Below, one piece after another: positions 1-8,919 of a stretch of 64,000 nucleotides of DNA. How positions within the stretch are numbered: the first letter of the stretch is position 1; each line of letters opens with the position of its first letter. Under the pieces are notes generated by a model. The model was not told the origin of the DNA and ran no database searches. It worked only from the letters and a program-made list of their open reading frames with translations. The DNA is from Bacteroidota bacterium (lineage in GTDB: Bacteria; Bacteroidota; Ignavibacteria; UBA10030; UBA6906). Both the position numbers and the translations under genes were made by a program. The stretch spans positions 141,102-205,101 of the forward strand of contig JAUQWO010000076.1 in assembly GCA_030835135.1 (NCBI GenBank), read 5' to 3'.

Positions 1-1562
1 ATGAGTACTATCAGCGGCGGAAGGGTCAGATCGATGAACTGGACGCGGTCAACATCATGGCCACGTCACCGATCAACCGTCCGCATGCGTGCGACGGGAA
101 GATCACGAACTCCACACTTGCGTCACGCATGATGTTCCTTGCGCACTATGGCAAGGTCACCCTCCGGGAGAAGGTCGTGGACAAGAACAGTCGGCTGATG
201 CCCGACCTTCCGCATGCTGTTCCCCATCTGACCCTCGGATACACGGTGGTCAACCCCGTGTACGTTGCCGACCGGCTGAAGGGGAAGCGGCCCACCGCGG
301 TGCAGGAGGCGAAAAAGACCGTGAGGTATGCGGAGGTTGAATCGGTGTACACCGTCGCAAAGAAGGGACTCTGGCTGAATACGGTGCTCCCCGCGACGGA
401 CGGAGACAACTGGTTCGTGAGCGGTACTGCTGCCTATTGGCAGATGCTGAATGGACTCGCCACAGACGTGTCCGGCGCGGCGGCCGGATGCAGCGACGCC
501 TTTGCGGATCAGAGCTGCAGGCTTCAATACACGATGGACCATGAAGGACCACTCGCGCCGGCCGATGCGAGGCGGGTGTATGACCGGTACGGGCACTATG
601 TGATACCGCGCATCCGCGGGACATTCGCGCTGCACCAGCTCCGGCTTCTGATGGGGAATGCGTCCTTCCTGGCTTTGATGAATCGTGTGCACGACCAGTA
701 TGCGAACAAGCCCATCACCACGGCACGGTTCCTGGACGCCGTTCAGTCGGCCGGCGGACCCCAAGCCGTGGCGGCCGTGCGTCAGTGGATCACGCGAGAC
801 GACCTCCCCGCACCGGTAGTGTCCGCCTCGGTGGCGGAGACGGGCGATGTCTGGACCTTGACCCTCCGGGTGCAGCAGCCGGGGACCCCGTATACGTTCA
901 TCTCGTCCGTAGCGATCGAGACAGCCGGTGAGACGGAGTGGAAGCCGGTGACGGTCACCGGATCCGACCAGCAGTTCACGTTCACGACGAAGAAGAAGCC
1001 CGTGCGCTGCGTGTTCAATCCCGGGAACGACATTCCGGTCCGCCGCGAGAACAATGCGGTGTATGGGAATCTCTTCGATGATTTCCGCACGGTGCAGATC
1101 GTCTACGGGACAGGGCGGCAGACGGAAGCGCACCACACTCTGGCGTTACGGTATCAGACCATGCTCGCGGACCAATTCGTCGAGTATCTGTTGCCTCTGC
1201 GGCAGGATGCGCAGATCGCGCCGGAGGTGATGCAAGACCACGACCTCGTGGTGCTGGGGGGGGCAGCGGACAATACACTGGCAGACTCGCTGGCGCGAGC
1301 GGCAGGCATCGTGTTGGGCAGGAGCTCATTCCGGTGGAAGGGGAAGACCTATGCGGACCCGGATGACGGGCTGTTCCTCGCGCTTCCGAACCCGTTGGCC
1401 CGGGGGCGGATGGTCTATCTGTTCGCCGGCAACAGCGCCCTGCAGTTGTACCAGATGACGAAGCGGCATCAGTCGCTGCCGACCTGGGCCGTCTTCAAAG
1501 GCGAGACTGTCGTCCTGCGCGGGTACCTCGAACCTGCCGCCATGGGCATCGTGCCGCACTGA
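1..1562 (+). CDS. 3' part of a large (probably secreted) hydrolase-like protein with an M1-peptidase-like tail; 5' end outside the window
   Basis: The reading frame is open from the first base, so the true start lies upstream; 519 residues are visible. The first ~110 residues (around 'DGKITNSTLASRMMF' and 'NTVLPATDGDNWF') resemble the C-terminal part of C45/NAAA-like acyltransferase-hydrolases. This is a weak, from-memory resemblance. The middle ('GTFALHQLRLLMGNASFLALM' through 'DAVQSAGG', then 'RQWITRDDLPAPVVS') looks like the C-terminal helical and beta part of M1 aminopeptidase-like proteins, but no HExxH is in the visible part. The last ~150 residues look like the Rossmann-like tail seen in some secreted esterases ('HDLVVLGGAADNTL', 'FLALPNPLARGRMVYLFAG'). 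The gene converges on plsC, with 21 bp between the two stop codons. It may belong to a peptidase-rich neighbourhood rather than to the glycan locus. Family assignment is uncertain. Confidence 0.55.
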   Translation, partial: EYYQRRKGQIDELDAVNIMATSPINRPHACDGKITNSTLASRMMFLAHYGKVTLREKVVDKNSRLMPDLPHAVPHLTLGYTVVNPVYVADRLKGKRPTAVQEAKKTVRYAEVESVYTVAKKGLWLNTVLPATDGDNWFVSGTAAYWQMLNGLATDVSGAAAGCSDAFADQSCRLQYTMDHEGPLAPADARRVYDRYGHYVIPRIRGTFALHQLRLLMGNASFLALMNRVHDQYANKPITTARFLDAVQSAGGPQAVAAVRQWITRDDLPAPVVSASVAETGDVWTLTLRVQQPGTPYTFISSVAIETAGETEWKPVTVTGSDQQFTFTTKKKPVRCVFNPGNDIPVRRENNAVYGNLFDDFRTVQIVYGTGRQTEAHHTLALRYQTMLADQFVEYLLPLRQDAQIAPEVMQDHDLVVLGGAADNTLADSLARAAGIVLGRSSFRWKGKTYADPDDGLFLALPNPLARGRMVYLFAGNSALQLYQMTKRHQSLPTWAVFKGETVVLRGYLEPAAMGIVPH

Positions 1563-1583
1563 CGCCGCGTTGCGGGGTGGAGA

Positions 1584-2330
1584 TCATCCCCGCGCGACAG
1601 TGATGCCCGTGGAGAGTGATGTGGACATCATCACGAAGGCTTCTTTCGCGAGCTGTGCTGCCGTCTTGCCGCGATAGCTGTCGGGCATGATCGGCGGGAG
1701 TACCCGCACCAGCATCTGGTGACGTCCCCGCAGCATGATGCCCCGTTTCGGCAACGCCTCGCCGGTACCGGTGATCAGGATGGGAAGGATGGGCCGTCTC
1801 ATCCTGATCGCCAGCTCGAACGCCCCCTCTTTGAACGGTCGCATCCGGCCATCCGCGGACCGCGTCCCCTCCGGAAAGATCAGCAACGAATTCCCATCCC
1901 GCAGCGCCATCTCGCAATCCCGCATCATCTTGAGATTGCCACGGATCGATCCACGTTCGATCCTGATGTAGCGGTTCAACCCCATGTTCCACCCGATCAG
2001 CGGGACACGGAAGTTCTCCGCTTTGGAGACCCACTTGTAGTGGATCGGGAGCCGGAACAGGACGAGGATATCAGCGAACGACTGATGGTTGGCGATGATG
2101 ACGGCGGGTGCTTCCACCGAGAGATGTTCCGTCCCGGTGACGGTGATGTCCCACAGGGGATGCGCACGGGTATACAGCGATCCCCAGAACGAGGTGAACC
2201 GGTGGAGGAGCTTCAGCCGCCGGTCGAATGGTGCCGTCGCCACGCGCAGGATCACTGCAAGGGGAAAGAGGATGAGGGAGCTCAGCAACATGAACCCCCA
2301 GAAGTACACGGTCACAAGGAACGAGAGCAT
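1584..2330 (-). CDS. plsC: 1-acyl-sn-glycerol-3-phosphate acyltransferase (PlsC family)
   Basis: 248 aa, the usual length. It transfers an acyl chain to lysophosphatidic acid at the inner membrane to form phosphatidic acid. An N-terminal hydrophobic segment (about residues 5-32) anchors it. The acyltransferase block I motif HxxxxD is present as NHQSFAD (H82, D87). Block III is present as FPEGTRS (152-158), followed by a basic stretch and 'FKEGAFELA'. It is the last gene of a minus-strand group with the M1 and S9 peptidases; the gap to the M1 gene is 37 bp. Nothing links it functionally to the glycan genes. The family call is firm; the acyl donor and exact lysophospholipid preference are not visible. 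Confidence 0.9.
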   Translation of the reverse strand: MLSFLVTVYFWGFMLLSSLILFPLAVILRVATAPFDRRLKLLHRFTSFWGSLYTRAHPLWDITVTGTEHLSVEAPAVIIANHQSFADILVLFRLPIHYKWVSKAENFRVPLIGWNMGLNRYIRIERGSIRGNLKMMRDCEMALRDGNSLLIFPEGTRSADGRMRPFKEGAFELAIRMRRPILPILITGTGEALPKRGIMLRGRHQMLVRVLPPIMPDSYRGKTAAQLAKEAFVMMSTSLSTGITVARG

Positions 2331-2367
2331 CTGTCCATTCTTCTTCGTGATGAACGTCTGAGAGGGA

Positions 2368-4839
2368 TCATTCCGCTTCGATCACTGCCCGGAGCATTGC
2401 GCGCTTCCACCCGGGTCGTGAAGGGTCCGCCAGCTCGCGCTGGAACAGGTTCCGGTTCGCTGCGGCCGCGAGGAAGTGCCGCGCAACATCCGTTGCCGGG
2501 CCGCGCAGGCGGCCATTCGGATGACTCATGGCATCGCAAAGCGAACGCGCGACGTCCTCCGGACAATGGTTCTGGCGCCGGAGCGCCTCGAAGGCATTCA
2601 CCCGGGTCCGGAACTCCTGCTCCGGCCGGGCCAGCATTGCGAGGGTGTCCAGCGATGCGGCTTCACCCATGCCCGCAAGGATCTCGTGGCGGATGATCCG
2701 TATCTGTTGCCCCACGCCCCGGTCACCGGCGGTGCGCGCGCAATAGGACCGTGCCTCATCCGGGAACCGGCGTGCAAGCTTCCGGAGCGCAGTCGCGACC
2801 ACTTCATAGGACGAATCCGCAAGCAGCGTCTCGAGCGTCGGACGTTCTTCGTCCGTTATGGCGTTGATGGCGGTGATCAGTTTCAACCGCACCTCTGCCG
2901 CGGGGTCGCGCACTGCCCGCATGAGCAGGGCCCGGGCGGTGGGGTGCTGATCCGCCGAAAGCTGGGCCACCACCTCGCCCCGCGCTGCGTGGAAGGTCTC
3001 CCGATCATACGCTCGCACGAGCTCGGCGCGCTTCTCCTCCGCCGGCAGCGGCTGCATTGCCGCCAGCGCGTCATACCGGTCGATCATCTGCGGCGCGCGT
3101 GCGGCCTGTGCTGCGAGCCACGCGAAGGGCTTCGGGAACGAGACGGTCTTCAGGATCCAGCTGCCCGGGTCGAACAGGACGAAGGCCACCGGCCGGGCTC
3201 CGGGGTTGGGGATGACGACGGTCTGCGTTTCGTTCCCGATCATCACGCGTGCCGTATCGCGTGATCCATCCGCGTAGTGGACGGCAACGACGACGGGCAT
3301 GCGGAAGAGGCCGACGAGCTCATCGCGCTGATGGGTTTGCCTCACGGTGACCGCCGTGCGCCGGAGTCCGTCGGCGGTGCTCTCTTCCGCGTTCACCATA
3401 TAGTGCGGTTCGCCGCCGCGGTAGATCCATTCCTCGAAGAACCATGCCGGGGACAGACCGAGGACATCCTGGAAGGCCTGGTACAGATCGTTGGTTTCGA
3501 CCGACCCATACGCGTGCTTCTTCAGATAGGCCGCGATGACCTTCCGGACCGGCTCCTCGCCGAATGTGTACCGCATCATGTCGATGACGGCGGATCCCTT
3601 CTGATAGACCCGTTCCGAACCTGCGCCCGAGTGGAGGATCGGATAGCGGTTCCGAGCCGACGCCGCGATCGCCGTTTCCTGTTCCTTGCGGCGGGCCCAC
3701 TGGTACGCGTCTTCACCCTCCATTGACCGGAGAAAGAGCTTGGGATAGAAGCTGGCGAAGCTCTCATGCAGCCATGCGTTGCGCCCGACGCGTCCGGTGA
3801 TGTAGTCGCCGAACCACTGATGCGTCAGCTCATGCAGGTTCACATACACATAGTTGCGGTCGAGATAGCCGCGGGCATCCACCAGGAAGAAATCGCCGAA
3901 CACCGTTGCCGTGGTGTTCTCCATGGCCCCATACAGGTAGTCCTGCACGGGGATCTGGGCATAGGATTCCCATGGATAGGGGATCCCCGTTTCCCGTTCG
4001 AGGAAATCCACCGCTTCGGCGGAATACCGGTAGGTCGGCTCCACGCGGTCACGGTATTCGGGGTAGTAGTACAACGAAAGCGGGACACCGCTCGCACTCC
4101 GCCGTCGCTCGATACCATACTCCCCGATCCCGAGCATGACCAGGTAGGTCGCGTGAGGACGGTTCATACGGTAGTGCCAGCGGACCCGGCCATCGCCGGT
4201 CCGCGTCTCCGACACCAGGACGCCATTGGACAGGACCCGGTACTTCGCGTCGAAGGTCACGATCGTTTCGGTCGTGAGCTTGTCATTCTGCTCATCATAG
4301 CAAGGAAACCAGTGTCTGTTGTCGATCCCCTGTCCTTGCGACCAGATCTGCTTTCTGCTCGTCCCCGAGGGGTCATTCCACCCGATGAAGTACAGTCCCC
4401 GCCGCGGATGTGCCTCGTAACGGATCGTGATGCTGTCTGTCCGGTCCCAGGCCGCGGGAGGATCGAATTTCACCGTCACGCCTTCGTCTGAGGATGTGAA
4501 CGGCGCCGGCTTCCCGCGATACGACACGGAAGCGACCCTGATGCCAGGGCCATTGAGGAACAGGGAGTCCACGCGTGGACGCAACGGCGTGAACCGGTGC
4601 GTGACGGTGCCCCGGACGAGTCCCTCCGTGGGCTCGAACGTCACCTCCAGGCGCATATGGAGCATGTCCACCGGATGCTCCGGCGGTTCGAACTGCGGCT
4701 CATAATACCACCGTGCCGTGGATGCGGAGGTCTGTCCCACGGCAGTGTCCACTGCTCCCATCATCAGGATGGGGAGCGAGGCCGCGCACAGCAGCCCGCT
4801 AACAGACAGCAGTGTCGATCTCATCAGACTCGTGTTCAT
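2368..4839 (-). CDS. Secreted M1-family metallo-aminopeptidase with C-terminal HEAT-like repeats
   Basis: 823 aa with an N-terminal signal sequence (about residues 1-35). M1 aminopeptidases remove N-terminal residues from peptides using one zinc ion. The exopeptidase motif GAMEN is at 304-308. The zinc site HELTH is at 336-340, with the third ligand E359 at the expected 18-residue spacing (HExxHx18E). An N-terminal beta-sandwich precedes the catalytic domain. The last ~200 residues carry HEAT-like helical repeats ('VRDPAAEVRLKLITAI', 'LLADSSYEVVATALRKL'), as in some large M1 enzymes. It lies 20 bp downstream of the S9 peptidase gene, suggesting joint expression for extracellular or periplasmic peptide breakdown. 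All catalytic residues are intact. Confidence 0.93.
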   Translation of the reverse strand: MNTSLMRSTLLSVSGLLCAASLPILMMGAVDTAVGQTSASTARWYYEPQFEPPEHPVDMLHMRLEVTFEPTEGLVRGTVTHRFTPLRPRVDSLFLNGPGIRVASVSYRGKPAPFTSSDEGVTVKFDPPAAWDRTDSITIRYEAHPRRGLYFIGWNDPSGTSRKQIWSQGQGIDNRHWFPCYDEQNDKLTTETIVTFDAKYRVLSNGVLVSETRTGDGRVRWHYRMNRPHATYLVMLGIGEYGIERRRSASGVPLSLYYYPEYRDRVEPTYRYSAEAVDFLERETGIPYPWESYAQIPVQDYLYGAMENTTATVFGDFFLVDARGYLDRNYVYVNLHELTHQWFGDYITGRVGRNAWLHESFASFYPKLFLRSMEGEDAYQWARRKEQETAIAASARNRYPILHSGAGSERVYQKGSAVIDMMRYTFGEEPVRKVIAAYLKKHAYGSVETNDLYQAFQDVLGLSPAWFFEEWIYRGGEPHYMVNAEESTADGLRRTAVTVRQTHQRDELVGLFRMPVVVAVHYADGSRDTARVMIGNETQTVVIPNPGARPVAFVLFDPGSWILKTVSFPKPFAWLAAQAARAPQMIDRYDALAAMQPLPAEEKRAELVRAYDRETFHAARGEVVAQLSADQHPTARALLMRAVRDPAAEVRLKLITAINAITDEERPTLETLLADSSYEVVATALRKLARRFPDEARSYCARTAGDRGVGQQIRIIRHEILAGMGEAASLDTLAMLARPEQEFRTRVNAFEALRRQNHCPEDVARSLCDAMSHPNGRLRGPATDVARHFLAAAANRNLFQRELADPSRPGWKRAMLRAVIEAE

Positions 4840-4859
4840 CGTCTACCCTTTGTTCCAGC

Positions 4860-7685
4860 TTACTGAATGTCGGTTTCCAACCCGAACACCTTTCCTTTGT
4901 TCACCGCCGGGATCCCCTTTGTCATCCACGCGGGTGCCGGGGCATCCTTCAGATAATGATCGAAGAACTGCATGAGTCGCACCGACAGATCCTTCCGGTT
5001 CTTCCTCTGGACGAGGTTGTGGGCCTCGCCATTGTAGGTGAGCATCCACGCCGGTTTGTCGAGCCGGCGTAACGCGGAGAAGAGTTCGATGCCCTGGTAC
5101 CATGGCACGGCGCCGTCCTCATCGTTATGCATGAGCAGTAACGGGGTCGTGATCTTGTCTGCCGCGAACAACGGTGAGTTCTCGATATACAGGTCGCGCC
5201 GTTCCCACAGACTGGCCCCGATGCGGCTCTGGGCGTGTTCATATTGGAACATGCGGCTGACGCCGCTCTCCCAGCGGATGCCGCCATAGGCACTTGTCAT
5301 ATTGGCAACGGCCGCGCCGGCCATCGCCGCGCGGAACATCGGTGTCCGCGTGACGATGAATGCGGTCTGGTACCCTCCCCAGCTCTGCCCTTGAAGTCCG
5401 ATGCGGGAGGGATCCACGAAGCCCGCTGCGATGAGCTTCCTGACGCCGGGGACGATGCAATCCACCGCGCTCTGCCCGGGGTACCCGGTCCGGTACACGA
5501 TATCGGGGATGAAGACCACATAGCCGTTGCTCACGCACCACGCCGGATTGATGGTCGACGCGCTGGGAGCGGGTGCAACGTAGCGGTTCAGGAGATCTGC
5601 GTTGCGTTCGTAGTAATACACGATCATCGGGTACTTCTTCTTCGGATCGAACCCCTCCGGCTTGAAGAGCAGGCCGTCGAGCGCCTTCCCGTTGGCAGCC
5701 TTCCATGAAACGAGCTCCACGGTACCCCAGCGGTACTCCCGTTGTTGCGGGTTGATGTCGCTGATCCGCGTCTGTTCTCTGAACGGCGGACGCGCAACGT
5801 ACAGGTCGGGTGAGGTGACGAAATTGCTCTTCTGGAAGATGAACAGGGAATCCTCCCGGGCCCGGATCGGCGCCGTGTAGTCGAATGCCTGCTTCACGAG
5901 CGTGACGGGCGCACCGGATGCCGGGAGGGATGTCCGCGCATACCCCGCATCCTTGGTCCTGGTGTCGAAGACCCGAAGGAGGATGTCGTTCCCCTGTGTG
6001 AGGAACCGTTCTTCCGGATCGGTGCGGATGTAGCGGTAGCTCACCAGAGCCTTGCGTCCCGCACCGCCGGTGAGGGATACCGGGGCACGACGTCCCGTCG
6101 GGTCCGTGATCCAGATGTCATACCGGTCATAGATCAAGAGCAGGGAATCGTTCGCGGTCCAGCCGAGGAGGCCGTATGCAGAAGGGTCCTCCGGGACATC
6201 ATTGAGCTCATTGTAGAGCGGCACCGTGATGCCCTTTGTCACCTGTGCCGTTGTCCTGGTGGCAACATCCATCGTGAACCAGTGACGGCTCTTCTGGTCG
6301 TACCACGACAGGAACCGGCCGGCGGGGGAGATGCCGGCACTGCCTTTGCGTTTCTCCATCACCCGTGTTGCCGCGCCGGTGCGAACATCGATGAGGTAGA
6401 TATCGTTATAGCCCGTGCCCTCCCACGAGGTGAGCCGGCGGTACGAAACGTCCGAGAGTCCGAGTGCGGTGCCGGCATTGCCTTCGTTCGCGAGGATGAC
6501 GGCCGGGATCGCGAGGGTGCCGAGTTGATGGACTGTTCGCGCCGCGAGATCAACGACCGCCAGATAGGTGCGCTTGCGTTCCTGATCGACATTCTTGTTT
6601 TGCTGGGTCTGGAGGTAGGGGTCCTGCCAGTTCCAGACATCCAGCTTTGCCGTTTCTTCGTCGAAGAGGGTGGTGTCTTCGGGGAGTGGCACCGGGGCGG
6701 TCCCGAAGAACAACCGGGTACCATCGCGGGAGAAATCGGGGGTCCGATGCTCGCTCACCAGCCAGCCATCCGGCACGCCGGCGGTCGTGGTATCGGCCAC
6801 AGGGAGCACGCGGGCCGCGGCCGCGCTCCAGTAGTAGAGGGTGAAATAGCGCTGCTTCGCCTTCGATGTGTCGCGGTCGGCGAGGAACGCTGCCTGCGTG
6901 CCGGCGTCGTCCCACGCGGCACCGCGATAGGTTCCCTTACCGGACATCAACGTATCCACTCCCGCCGTCCGGGTGTCGAAGCGATAGATGCCGGGCGTGA
7001 CAGTCGAGTCCTTCGCCGCGCAGATGAACAGGAGGCCGGTGCCGGTCTTGCTGAACACGTATTCGGTAACGCCGGCGAACCGGAATTCCCGGCCATCATC
7101 GAGTCGGCGGACGACGAGTGGTGCGCCGTCGTTGTTCTTGTCCTTTCCCGCGCTCTCATCGCCGGCATCGGGATCGCGCGCATCCGACTTCTTCGGCTCC
7201 GTTCGCGCAGAGTCCTTCGCGAGCTGCCAGGCGATCCAGCCGCCGGCTTTCGCAGGGAACGTGAAGGATTTGACCCGGGGGATCCGCACGAGGGAGTCTG
7301 CGCCGAACCGGAGGATGGCCAGGGAGTCTTTGGGGAGCTGATCGGATTTCTTTTTTGCGATCTTCGCCTTCCGTGTCTCCGCGAACGGGGCCTTGATGAT
7401 GAAGGCCGCATAGCGCGAATCCCAGGAGATGCGCGGTGCCGAGCCGCGTGCCACGGTGTCCATGGCGCCGGTACGGGTGGTGCGGATGACCAGCGTGGGA
7501 TCGCCCTCCTGCGGCTCGATCACATAGAGGATATGGTTGCCATCGGCGCTGATGGTTTCCCCGCTGATCTTCTTCCACCCATCATACACCGTATGATCGA
7601 GTGGTTTCTTGTCGGCGGCGAAGGCGCACGCCACGAGGAGCGCACTGGAGAGAAGGAGAGAACGAATGGAGGACTGTACGTGCAT
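4860..7685 (-). CDS. Secreted prolyl-oligopeptidase family (S9) serine peptidase
   Basis: 941 aa. The N-terminus is a signal sequence; 'LLVAC' near residue 20 also fits a lipobox, so it may be a lipoprotein. A long beta-propeller-like region (about 60-640) precedes an alpha/beta-hydrolase domain. The catalytic serine sits in GQSWGGY (S768), the aspartate in 'HNDEDGAVPW' (D857), and the histidine in 'GEAHNL' (H889). The order and spacing are those of S9 dipeptidyl/acylaminoacyl peptidases. A lysine- and aspartate-rich insert near residues 150-185 ('KKSDARDPDAGDESAGKDK') looks like a surface loop. It starts the S9-M1-plsC gene group. A GC-rich hairpin lies between it and the upstream rho gene. 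Confidence 0.92.
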   Translation of the reverse strand: MHVQSSIRSLLLSSALLVACAFAADKKPLDHTVYDGWKKISGETISADGNHILYVIEPQEGDPTLVIRTTRTGAMDTVARGSAPRISWDSRYAAFIIKAPFAETRKAKIAKKKSDQLPKDSLAILRFGADSLVRIPRVKSFTFPAKAGGWIAWQLAKDSARTEPKKSDARDPDAGDESAGKDKNNDGAPLVVRRLDDGREFRFAGVTEYVFSKTGTGLLFICAAKDSTVTPGIYRFDTRTAGVDTLMSGKGTYRGAAWDDAGTQAAFLADRDTSKAKQRYFTLYYWSAAAARVLPVADTTTAGVPDGWLVSEHRTPDFSRDGTRLFFGTAPVPLPEDTTLFDEETAKLDVWNWQDPYLQTQQNKNVDQERKRTYLAVVDLAARTVHQLGTLAIPAVILANEGNAGTALGLSDVSYRRLTSWEGTGYNDIYLIDVRTGAATRVMEKRKGSAGISPAGRFLSWYDQKSRHWFTMDVATRTTAQVTKGITVPLYNELNDVPEDPSAYGLLGWTANDSLLLIYDRYDIWITDPTGRRAPVSLTGGAGRKALVSYRYIRTDPEERFLTQGNDILLRVFDTRTKDAGYARTSLPASGAPVTLVKQAFDYTAPIRAREDSLFIFQKSNFVTSPDLYVARPPFREQTRISDINPQQREYRWGTVELVSWKAANGKALDGLLFKPEGFDPKKKYPMIVYYYERNADLLNRYVAPAPSASTINPAWCVSNGYVVFIPDIVYRTGYPGQSAVDCIVPGVRKLIAAGFVDPSRIGLQGQSWGGYQTAFIVTRTPMFRAAMAGAAVANMTSAYGGIRWESGVSRMFQYEHAQSRIGASLWERRDLYIENSPLFAADKITTPLLLMHNDEDGAVPWYQGIELFSALRRLDKPAWMLTYNGEAHNLVQRKNRKDLSVRLMQFFDHYLKDAPAPAWMTKGIPAVNKGKVFGLETDIQ

Positions 7686-7726
7686 GGTGGATCCTTACCT
7701 GTGGACGGGACACCTCGGTCGAGTAC

Positions 7727-7748
7727 GGGCCGCGCGAGTGCGGGGCCC
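7727..7748 (-). terminator. GC-rich hairpin in the rho-S9 intergenic gap (possible terminator)
   Basis: A 9-bp stem with one mismatch (GGGCCGCGC / GCGGGGCCC read on the plus strand) closes a 4-nt loop. It lies 10 bp past the rho stop codon and before the S9 start. No U-tract follows, so it is at best a weak intrinsic terminator or a pause/processing structure. Confidence 0.4.
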
Positions 7749-7758
7749 GGGTCTGCGG

Positions 7759-8910
7759 TCATGTGAATTTGGACAGCAGCATGGCGTTGGTGGGGTACTG
7801 TTCGAGCAGCTTCTGGACCGCCAGCATGGCCTCGCGCGGGCGCATCCGTGAGAGCGACCTCCGCAGCGTCTGATGGCGGTCGATCTCATCGCCGAAGAGC
7901 AGCTCCTCGCGGCGGGTGCCGGAAAGGTTGAGGCTGATCGCCGGGAAGATGCGCTCATCCGCCAGCTCGCGGTCCAGCACCAGTTCCATATTGCCGGTCC
8001 CTTTGAACTCCTGGAAGATCAGCTCGTCCATGCGCGATTCGGTCTGGATCAACGCGGTCGCGATCATGGTCAATGATCCGCCGCCCTCGATCTTCCGGGC
8101 GGCGCCGAACATCCGTTTGGGGATCTCGAGTGCGCGGACATCCACGCCACCGGACATTGTGCGGCCTGTGCCGCGCTGGTGGACGTTGAACGCGCGGCCG
8201 AGGCGGGTGAGGGAATCCATGAGGACGACCACGTCTTTGCCGGTCTCGACCTTTCGGCGGGCATATTCAAGGACGAGCTGGGCCAGGCGCACATGCAGTC
8301 CGCCCTCGCTGTCGCTCGAACTGGCGAAGACCTCACCCTTGATCGACCGGCGCATATCGGTGACCTCTTCCGGCCGTTCGTCGATGAGGAGCACGGCGAG
8401 TTCGATGGCAGGATGGTTCCTGCTGATCGCGTGAGCGAGTTGTTGCATGAGCATCGTCTTGCCGGCCTTGGGGGGCGACACGATGAGGGCGCGTTGGCCT
8501 TTGCCGATGGGGCAGAAGAGGTCGACGACGCGCATCGACCGCTCGCCCAGGCGTCCGGCGACCGTTTCATCGCGCCCTTCGAGCTTCATCCACTCATAGG
8601 GCGAGATCACGTCATGGCTGGTGAAGTCGGGGAGCGCTGCCCATGCACCCGGAGCGAGGCCATTCACGGCATGGAGCTCTTCCATGATCGGATGCGGGTT
8701 CCGTCCCTGTCGCGCAATGCCTTCAAGGACGGAGCCGGGGCGGAGATTGTTGTCGCGCAGTTGCCGCGGTGTGACCATCACATCGCCCGGCTGGGGCTGG
8801 AGGGTCAGGGAGCGGGTGCGGATGTATCCACCACCGCGTGGATCCAGTTCGAGGATGCCGGAGAACGGGAAGGGTGTTGCCTTGATCTGCGTGTGCTGCT
8901 GATGCTGCAT
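7759..8910 (-). CDS. rho: Transcription termination factor Rho, short form
   Basis: 383 aa; typical Rho is about 420 aa or more. Rho is a hexameric RNA-dependent ATPase that ends transcription. The cold-shock-type RNA-binding domain is at about 12-95. The P-loop PPKAGKT is at 146-152, DERPEEVTDM at 177-186, Walker B VVVLMDS at 227-233, and the ring-interface block 'GGGSLTMIATALI' and 'EFKGTGNMELVLDR' follow. What is missing is most of the N-terminal helix bundle, since the protein starts almost directly at the OB fold. A good ribosome site (AAAGGAA) precedes the ATG. The start is 9 bp after the stop of the sugar ABC permease, so rho appears to be the last gene of that transporter operon, an unusual place. 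All motor motifs look functional. Confidence 0.93.
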   Translation of the reverse strand: MQHQQHTQIKATPFPFSGILELDPRGGGYIRTRSLTLQPQPGDVMVTPRQLRDNNLRPGSVLEGIARQGRNPHPIMEELHAVNGLAPGAWAALPDFTSHDVISPYEWMKLEGRDETVAGRLGERSMRVVDLFCPIGKGQRALIVSPPKAGKTMLMQQLAHAISRNHPAIELAVLLIDERPEEVTDMRRSIKGEVFASSSDSEGGLHVRLAQLVLEYARRKVETGKDVVVLMDSLTRLGRAFNVHQRGTGRTMSGGVDVRALEIPKRMFGAARKIEGGGSLTMIATALIQTESRMDELIFQEFKGTGNMELVLDRELADERIFPAISLNLSGTRREELLFGDEIDRHQTLRRSLSRMRPREAMLAVQKLLEQYPTNAMLLSKFT

Positions 8911-8919
8911 GCTGTTCCT

